Source of the DNA: an uncultured Roseobacter sp.
GTDB taxonomy: Bacteria > Pseudomonadota > Alphaproteobacteria > Rhodobacterales > Rhodobacteraceae
Assembly (NCBI RefSeq): GCF_947495025.1
Contig: NZ_CANLXG010000002.1
Span: 868,001 to 932,000 of the forward strand
Length of the DNA stretch: 64,000 bases
Direction: 5' to 3'
Within the stretch, counting starts at the first letter, position 1; each line of letters opens with the position of its first letter. The notes beneath the pieces were generated by a model. It was not told the DNA's origin. It saw only the letters and a list, made by a program, of their open reading frames with translations, and made no database searches. Position numbers and translations under genes: made by a program. Shown here piece after piece: positions 58,637 through 64,000 of the stretch.

Positions 58637-59791
58637 TTACGCCGACACGGCCAGGGCTTCGATCTCGGTCTCAAAGGCCCATGTCAGCCAGGGCAGCATC
58701 GCCTCGATGTCGGCGGTCTCGACCGTGCCACCACACCAGATCCGCAGACCGGCGGGCGCGTCACGATAGGCACCGATATCAAGGGCCGCATTCTCGTCTG
58801 CGAGCCGCTTCGCCACAGCTTTGGCAAAGGCGGCACCGTCCGTGATCCGGTCGTCGGTGAACTTCAGGCAGACGGATGTATTGGACCGTGTCGCCGGGTC
58901 CACAGCCAGGAAATCAATCCAGTCATGTGTCTCTGCAAAAGCGGAAATAGCCGCCGTATTGGCATCCGCCCGGGCAATCAGCCCCTGCAGGCCACCCACG
59001 GATTTCGCCCAGTCGAGCGCCAGCAGATAGTCCTCGACACAGAGCATTGACGGGGTGTTGATTGTCGCACCGGTAAAGATACCGTCGATCAGTTTGCCAC
59101 CTTTGGTCAGGCGGAAAATCTTTGGCAGGGGCCAGGGTGGCGTATAGCTTTCCAGCCTTTCCACAGCGCGCGGGCTGAGGATCAGCATGCCGTGCGCGGC
59201 TTCGCCCCCCAGTACCTTTTGCCAGGAGAATGTCGTTACATCGAGCTTGTTCCAGGGCAGGTCCGCGGCAAAGGCTGCAGACGTCGCATCGCACAGGGTC
59301 AGCCCCGCGCGGTCTGATGGAATCACATCGCCCGAGGGCAGGCGTACGCCTGAGGTGGTGCCGTTCCAGGTAAAGCAGACGTCGTTATCATAGTTCAGCG
59401 CGGCCATGTCTACGATCTCGCCGTAGTCTGCTGTGTGCACGCTGTGCTCAATCTTCAGCTGTTTGGCTACGTCCGTGACCCAGCCCGCGCCAAAGCTCTC
59501 CCACGCGACCATTTCTGCCGGGCGTTCACCGAGCAGAGACCACATCGCCATTTCAAAAGCGCCGGTGTCAGAGGCAGGTACGATGCCGATTTTGTAATCT
59601 GCCGGCACGCCGAGTATCTCGCGCGTGGTTTCAATCGCGGCGAGCAGCTTTGCCTTGCCGGGCGCGGCGCGGTGTGACCGGCCCAGGGGGGCAGATGCCA
59701 GACGGCTCAGATCGTATGCGGGGGGTTTGGCACAGGGGCCTGATGAAAAACGCGGATTTTCCGGCCGCGTGGCCGGTTGTTGTATAGCCAT
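58637..59791 (-). CDS. serC: Phosphoserine aminotransferase
   Basis: PLP enzyme of 384 residues that converts 3-phosphohydroxypyruvate to phosphoserine with glutamate, the second step after SerA. It belongs to the alphaproteobacterial form: [33 protein letters not shown] and the PLP lysine in [14 protein letters not shown]. The ATG at 59791 has AAGGA; an upstream in-frame extension lies in the leader. serC-serA form an operon divergent from serB, so all three steps of the pathway are together. Confidence 0.96.
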   Translation of the reverse strand: MAIQQPATRPENPRFSSGPCAKPPAYDLSRLASAPLGRSHRAAPGKAKLLAAIETTREILGVPADYKIGIVPASDTGAFEMAMWSLLGERPAEMVAWESFGAGWVTDVAKQLKIEHSVHTADYGEIVDMAALNYDNDVCFTWNGTTSGVRLPSGDVIPSDRAGLTLCDATSAAFAADLPWNKLDVTTFSWQKVLGGEAAHGMLILSPRAVERLESYTPPWPLPKIFRLTKGGKLIDGIFTGATINTPSMLCVEDYLLALDWAKSVGGLQGLIARADANTAAISAFAETHDWIDFLAVDPATRSNTSVCLKFTDDRITDGAAFAKAVAKRLADENAALDIGAYRDAPAGLRIWCGGTVETADIEAMLPWLTWAFETEIEALAVSA

Positions 59792-59850
59792 TGATGCTAT
59801 CCTTCCAGATATGCGCCCTTCGTTGGGGAAGGGTGTCCCACGGACGGACT
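59792..59850 (-). promoter_or_regulatory. serC leader RNA with hairpins
   Basis: On the minus strand, a short stem GTCC/GGAC is followed by CCCTTC-CCCAAC-GAAGGG (59833 to 59816), 6 bp with a 6-nt loop, and then the ribosome site AAGGA. The position and two-hairpin layout fit the serC RNA motif described in alphaproteobacterial serC leaders; I could not check it against the model. Confidence 0.5.
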
Positions 59851-59949
59851 TAAGGGGCGCTGCTGTCTGGTGCAATCACAAAAAGGCGTCTAATACGTCG
59901 CCGGGTCGTGTTTTTGCGACATGCTGGTTGCGGATCGGAAACTACAGAG

Positions 59950-60828
59950 ATGTTTACAGTCACCCTGATGTCCGCGCCGGAAGCCCGCGCACTGGACGCC
60001 CATGCCGTCGATGCGCTGCGCAATGCCTGGGGCGGGGGCGATGCGCTCTGGCTCGCGCCCGATGTTGCGGCGGAATTCGGCATGGCGGAGGTGCCGTCAA
60101 ACCGGTGGGACGTCTGGGCGGATCTGCAGCAGATGGGCCTGGATCTGATCGTTCAGCCAACCGACGGTCGCCGCAAGCGCATGTTGCTGGCGGATATGGA
60201 CAGCACAATGATCCGGCAGGAATGTATCGATGAACTGGCGGACGAGGCCGGTGTCGGCGATCGGGTCAAAGACATCACGGCCCGTGCCATGAATGGTGAG
60301 CTGGATTTCAATGATGCGCTGCGTGAACGTGTCGGATTGCTCAAAGGGCTGCCCGTCAGCATCATCGACGAGGTCCTGGCTGAGCGGATCGAATTTATGC
60401 CGGGCGGTCGCACACTTCTCGCAACCATGAAGGCACATGGCGGTTACGCGGCCCTCGTCTCTGGCGGATTCACAGCCTTTACCAGTGCTGTGGCGAACGA
60501 ACTGGGATTTGATGAGAACCGGGCGAACACGCTGCTGACCGATGGCGATGTGCTGAGCGGCGCAGTCGGCACACCGATCCTTGGCAAACAGGCCAAAGTC
60601 GACGCGCTGAACGAGATCACCGCGCGTCTGGGCCTTACACCTGCAGATGTGATCGCCGTGGGCGATGGCGCCAATGATCTGGGCATGCTTGGCCTCGCTG
60701 GAACGGGGGTTGCGCTGCATGCAAAACCCAGCGTCGCAGCGCAGTGCGATGTGCGGATCAACCACGGTGATCTGACCGCGCTTTTGTACCTGCAGGGCTA
60801 TGCCCAGGCGGATTTCGTCACACCCTGA
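59950..60828 (+). CDS. serB: Phosphoserine phosphatase
   Basis: HAD-family hydrolase of 292 residues, last step of serine biosynthesis. The nucleophile motif is LLADMDSTMI with Asp at both key positions, followed by LVSGGFTAF (motif II) and the motif III region VGDGANDLGML. An N-terminal region of about 80 residues resembles the regulatory ACT-like domain of SerB. The ATG at 59950 fits the family length. It is divergent from serC, with 158 bp between the starts. Confidence 0.95.
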   Translation: MFTVTLMSAPEARALDAHAVDALRNAWGGGDALWLAPDVAAEFGMAEVPSNRWDVWADLQQMGLDLIVQPTDGRRKRMLLADMDSTMIRQECIDELADEAGVGDRVKDITARAMNGELDFNDALRERVGLLKGLPVSIIDEVLAERIEFMPGGRTLLATMKAHGGYAALVSGGFTAFTSAVANELGFDENRANTLLTDGDVLSGAVGTPILGKQAKVDALNEITARLGLTPADVIAVGDGANDLGMLGLAGTGVALHAKPSVAAQCDVRINHGDLTALLYLQGYAQADFVTP

Positions 60829-60885
60829 ACCGCGACTCACCCGATCTGTGTTATGATGGCTGCAGCCAAACAGGGAGGGAACACT

Positions 60886-61200
60886 ATGCCACAGTACATT
60901 TTCGCCTATCACGGCGGGACGATACCCGAGACCAAGGAAGCGGGCGAAAGGGCCATGGCCGCATGGCAGTCCTGGTTCGAGGGCATGGGGCCGGCGGTCG
61001 TTGTACCGGGCAACCCGGTCGGTATGTCAAAAACGGTGACGGCCACCGGTGTTGAGGACAATGGCGGCGCGAACCCATTGTCCGGTTACACCGTGGTGTC
61101 AGCCGAAACGGTCGAAGACGCTGTTTCCATGGCCAAAGGCTGTCCGATGGTTGCTGACGGTTCCGGATCTGTTGAGGTCGCCGAAGTCATCGAGATGTGA
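60886..61200 (+). CDS. YCII-related domain protein
   Basis: 104-residue YCII-like protein (PQYIFAYHGG, AWQSWFEGMGPAVV, VSAETVEDAVSMAKGCPM), a second such protein in the window but not close to the 19.3-kb copy in sequence. GGGAGGG precedes the ATG. Function unknown. It lies 57 bp after serB, and its stop abuts that of the convergent asparaginase gene. Confidence 0.85.
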   Translation: MPQYIFAYHGGTIPETKEAGERAMAAWQSWFEGMGPAVVVPGNPVGMSKTVTATGVEDNGGANPLSGYTVVSAETVEDAVSMAKGCPMVADGSGSVEVAEVIEM

Positions 61201-62181
61201 TCAGCGCAGTGTCTGCGCTGGTCGGATCCACCCCGTCTGACGGCCGGCCCGGTTGATGACGGGCGCATCCATGACCCGCAGTGTTTCAGCGTGATCAGGC
61301 TCTAACACGCCGAGTTTCACAAGGATTGAAGCGATTGTGCATTCCGATGCGCGCGTCGTACCGTCTGCGATCTTGAGCGCAACGCCCATCTTTTTCTCCG
61401 GGATGATCGCGGTGAAAAACCCTTCGGCGCCGGTTTTGATGGCAACCCTGCCGCCCATTGCGCGCATCAGGCCGGTGCAGGCGCGGCCTTCGCCAGCGAC
61501 GAGTTCGGGGTGCAGACACATGGCTTCCCGCAGGCGCGCTTCCGCGCTGCCTTCGGAACTTGCTGCGAAATGCGCCATGGCGCGGGCCATACCGTGCAGG
61601 CTGCTGGCAAAATTTGGTGCCGAACACCCGTCGGTCCCGTATCCCGGTGACGTTTCACCCGTTACCCTTTCAAAGGATTCCAGAACCGCCTGCTGAACAG
61701 GATGCGCTTTGTCGATGTACTCTGTTCCACCGCTCAGATGCTGGTTGAGCGTCAGGAAACCCGCGTGTTTACCAGAGCAGTTGTTGTGCTGCTGGCAGGG
61801 GGCCTGACCCGCACAGATCAGCCCGTTCCGGGCGGGCAGATCCGTCGGTTCCTGAGGGCCACAGCGCAGCGCATCGTCATCAAGCCCCAGCGTTTCGAGC
61901 CAGTCCGCGACCCTGTCAGTGTGGATGGCAGCCCCAGTGTGCGAGGCGCAGGCAAGCGCCAGGTGCTCGGTTGTAAGACCGGCCCTGTCTGCCGCGCCGG
62001 AGGTAATCAGCGGCAGGGCCTGGATCATTTTCGACGAACTGCGCGACAGCACGATGGCATCGGGATCGCCCCAGGCTTTGACAATATCTCCTGACGCGTC
62101 ACAGACCACTGCATGGCCGGCATGGACGCTTTCGACGAAATCGCCGCGCCAGATTTCTGTCATCACTACAGGTTGAGTCAT
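61201..62181 (-). CDS. L-asparaginase, thermolabile class (Rhizobium etli AII-like)
   Basis: 326-residue amidohydrolase of the L-asparaginase II family known from Rhizobium etli, structurally related to serine beta-lactamases rather than to E. coli asparaginases. It carries an SxSK-type Ser-Lys tandem in LSRSSSKMI and the NNCSGKHAGF segment, with the Cys and Lys seen in that family. The ATG at 62181 follows AAGGAA; the long upstream in-frame extension is not credible. It hydrolyses asparagine to aspartate and ammonia. It converges on a YCII gene and is divergent from the IalB-like gene. Confidence 0.9.
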   Translation of the reverse strand: MTQPVVMTEIWRGDFVESVHAGHAVVCDASGDIVKAWGDPDAIVLSRSSSKMIQALPLITSGAADRAGLTTEHLALACASHTGAAIHTDRVADWLETLGLDDDALRCGPQEPTDLPARNGLICAGQAPCQQHNNCSGKHAGFLTLNQHLSGGTEYIDKAHPVQQAVLESFERVTGETSPGYGTDGCSAPNFASSLHGMARAMAHFAASSEGSAEARLREAMCLHPELVAGEGRACTGLMRAMGGRVAIKTGAEGFFTAIIPEKKMGVALKIADGTTRASECTIASILVKLGVLEPDHAETLRVMDAPVINRAGRQTGWIRPAQTLR

Positions 62182-62356
62182 TTTTTCCTTCACTTTCCAG
62201 CGAAAAGCTGCTGATCGGTCTTTCAGCCGATGTGCAATTCGCGTTATTGTGGTTCTTGTCGGGAAGAACAACCGGGCTGGCAAGAGAGCGTACCGAAAAA
62301 ACGGCGCCGTCAGATCCTGAAACACTTGAGGTCAGATACGGCTGGAGGCTGTAAAC

Positions 62357-62884
62357 ATGCGGAATTCAATTGCTATTTTAGGTTTTGCTGCATCGCTTGC
62401 GATGGTTGCGGCCGGCGCGTCGGCGCAGGAGCAGAGCAGCAACCGTGTAGCGACCAAGACAGACTGGAATGTGTTCGTCGAAGATAATCCAAAGGAATGC
62501 TGGGGCGTATCGGTACCAACCGAGACCGTAAACACACGGGATGGGCGTGTTGTTGCAGCCAACCGCGGCCAGATTCTGCTGATGGTGTCGTATCAGCCGG
62601 GTGCCAGCGTTGCAGGTCAGGTTTCGTTTACCGGCGGGTATCCGTTCCGGGATGGCAGCCAGGTCAGTGTCAATATCGGGGGCACCGAGTTCTCGATGTT
62701 CACCGAGGGAGAATGGGCCTGGCCCGCGAGCCCGTCGGATGACGCCAAAATCGTCAGTGCGATGAAACGGGGTGCCAATGCAGTTGTCACCGGCGTATCA
62801 AGCCGTGGAACGACCACCAAAGACACGTTTTCGCTGCTTGGCTTTACGGCTGCTGTCGAGGACGCGGAGCAGCGCTGCTCCTGA
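62357..62884 (+). CDS. Invasion-associated locus B (IalB)-like secreted protein
   Basis: 175 residues with a signal peptide (hydrophobic residues 5-22, cleavage after ASA-Q near residue 24) and an IalB-type periplasmic domain with cysteines at about 48 and the C-terminal end (CWGVS, QRCS) that may form a disulfide. In Bartonella IalB is tied to red-cell invasion, but homologues are common in free-living alphaproteobacteria and here likely have an envelope role. GGAGG precedes the ATG. A terminator follows. Confidence 0.85.
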   Translation: MRNSIAILGFAASLAMVAAGASAQEQSSNRVATKTDWNVFVEDNPKECWGVSVPTETVNTRDGRVVAANRGQILLMVSYQPGASVAGQVSFTGGYPFRDGSQVSVNIGGTEFSMFTEGEWAWPASPSDDAKIVSAMKRGANAVVTGVSSRGTTTKDTFSLLGFTAAVEDAEQRCS

Positions 62885-62909
62885 TCAGCGACAGCAGTCA
62901 GACCTGATG

Positions 62910-62947
62910 GCCCGCGACACGTAAACAAGTGCGCGGGCTTTTCCTTT
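62910..62947 (+). terminator. Rho-independent terminator of ialB-like gene
   Basis: GCCCGCG (62910-62916) and CGCGGGC (62932-62938) form a 7-bp stem with a 15-nt loop, followed by TTTTCCTTTT. Confidence 0.85.
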
Positions 62948-63005
62948 TGTATTGTGCTGAAACCACTATATAGAGGCGCATCCAAGCCAACCCGGGATCA
63001 ATCAG

Positions 63006-64000
63006 ATGTCTGCCACCGCGCCGATCACACAGGACGTACATACCATTCCGCGCAAACTGCCGGAAGGGCCGGTCAATCTTGTCGGGCTCACGCGCCAGGC
63101 GATGCGCGAGGCACTGATTGAGGCTGGCACACCTGAAAAGCAGGCAAAGATGCGCACAGGCCAGATCTGGCAGTGGATTTACCAGTGGGGTGTGCGGGAT
63201 TTCGACGCGATGACCAATCTGGCCAAAGCGTACCGCGCTGATCTGAAAGAAAAGTTTGTGATCGAGGTGCCAGAAGTGGTGACCCGCAAGGTCAGCGATG
63301 ACGGCACGCGCAAATACCTCGTGCGGATTGCCGGAGGGCATGAAGTCGAGGTCGTATACATTCCCGAGGAGGGGCGTGGCACCCTGTGCATTTCAAGCCA
63401 GGTGGGCTGCACGCTGACTTGTTCGTTCTGCCATACAGGCACGCAGAAGCTGGTACGCAACCTTACGGCTGGTGAAATTATCGGCCAGGTCCTGGTGGCC
63501 CGCGATGATCTGGGCGAGTGGCCGGAGCCGGGTGCGCCAAAGAACGAAACGCGCCTGCTCAGCAACATCGTTCTGATGGGCATGGGCGAGCCGCTTTATA
63601 ACTTTGAGAACGTGCGCGACGCGATGAAGATCGCGATGGACGAAGAGGGTATTCAGCTCTCGCGCCGCCGGATTACGCTGTCTACCTCCGGCGTGGTGCC
63701 CGAGATCGAACGCACCGCGGACGAGATCGGCTGTCAGCTGGCCGTGAGTTTCCATGCAACGACGGACGAGGTGCGCGATAAACTCGTGCCGATCAACAAA
63801 CGGTGGAACATCGAGACCCTGCTGGAGGCTTTGCGCACGTATCCGCGCGGTCGCAACTCCGAGCGGATCACCTTCGAATACGTGATGCTCGACGGTGTGA
63901 ACGACAGCGACGAGGATGCGCACCGCCTGATCAGACTGATCGAAGGGATCCCGGCCAAGATCAACCTGATCCCGTTCAACGAATGGCCGGGCGCACCGTA
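63006..64000 (+). CDS. rlmN: Dual-specificity rRNA/tRNA adenine C2-methyltransferase RlmN, 5' part
   Basis: Radical-SAM enzyme that methylates C2 of A2503 in 23S rRNA and A37 in some tRNAs. About 331 residues are visible and the gene runs off the right edge without a stop, which is why only its 5' part is listed. The cluster motif is [32 protein letters not shown] and [14 protein letters not shown] match the family. The conserved C-terminal cysteine lies beyond the window. The start is the ATG at 63006; the ribosome site is weak. Confidence 0.94.
   Translation, partial: MSATAPITQDVHTIPRKLPEGPVNLVGLTRQAMREALIEAGTPEKQAKMRTGQIWQWIYQWGVRDFDAMTNLAKAYRADLKEKFVIEVPEVVTRKVSDDGTRKYLVRIAGGHEVEVVYIPEEGRGTLCISSQVGCTLTCSFCHTGTQKLVRNLTAGEIIGQVLVARDDLGEWPEPGAPKNETRLLSNIVLMGMGEPLYNFENVRDAMKIAMDEEGIQLSRRRITLSTSGVVPEIERTADEIGCQLAVSFHATTDEVRDKLVPINKRWNIETLLEALRTYPRGRNSERITFEYVMLDGVNDSDEDAHRLIRLIEGIPAKINLIPFNEWPGAP

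Overview
The window looks like chromosomal DNA of a marine Rhodobacterales (Roseobacter-group) alphaproteobacterium. The evidence is moderately high GC, dense same-strand operons with many 4-bp ATGA start/stop overlaps, a divergent regB / senC-regA redox locus with RegA almost identical to the Rhodobacter protein, an addAB operon, the hemD / mitofilin-like / HemY-like cluster, and the dnaA-dnaN-recF-gyrB block next to rpsT, mutM and ubiEB. I see no insertion sequence, integrase, CRISPR array, rRNA or tRNA. Most of the window is core genome; the more accessory part is about 25.4-39.1 kb.

Layout. 0-11.6 kb, minus strand: PAS protein, tsaE, a peptidoglycan-recycling sugar kinase/uridylyltransferase pair (amgK/murU type), addB, addA and trxA, closed by a strong terminator, then hslV and a truncated membrane protein. 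11.7-14.4 kb: regB divergent from senC and regA. 14.5-19.5 kb: GNAT and HD hydrolase, ahcY behind a structured leader plus a small membrane protein, DUF2853, DUF1761, and EVE and YCII proteins. 19.5-25.3 kb: gpsA-tsaD, divergent from hemD, the Mic60-like protein and the HemY-like protein. 25.4-28.0 kb: copper ATPase and CueR behind a CueR-type promoter with a 19-bp spacer. 28.0-34.1 kb: a CoA-dependent aromatic degradation operon (thioesterase, 2-aminobenzoyl-CoA/salicylyl-CoA monooxygenase-reductase, SDR, MarR, enoyl-CoA hydratase, acyl-CoA dehydrogenase) with a 17-bp dyad in front. 34.1-39.1 kb: HTH regulator, fatty acid desaturase, enoyl-CoA hydratase, amine oxidase, and an orphan DUF2793 spike-like protein. 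39.2-46.9 kb: gyrB, LysE, recF, dnaN, dnaA, rpsT. 47.1-51.6 kb: enoyl-CoA hydratase, mutM and a PH-like protein, divergent from ubiE-ubiB. 51.6-56.9 kb: thiolase, XRE-cupin regulator, threonine catabolism kbl-tdh, a small membrane protein and a metallophosphatase. 57-61 kb: serine biosynthesis serC-serA divergent from serB. 61-64 kb: YCII protein, L-asparaginase, IalB-like secreted protein, and rlmN running off the end.

The strongest non-coding observations are a compact pseudoknot in the ahcY leader, a perfect TTAA-N7-TTAA (CtrA-type) site in front of the kinase-less PAS gene and a near match in front of the DUF2793 gene, a 17-bp dyad ahead of the MarR-containing aromatic operon, the CueR promoter, and a 12-bp palindrome abutting the start of the HTH regulator. 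The most notable protein oddity is a threonine dehydrogenase that has lost all four structural-zinc cysteines. I did not find a clearly new multi-gene system; the ahcY leader is the best candidate for an undescribed element.
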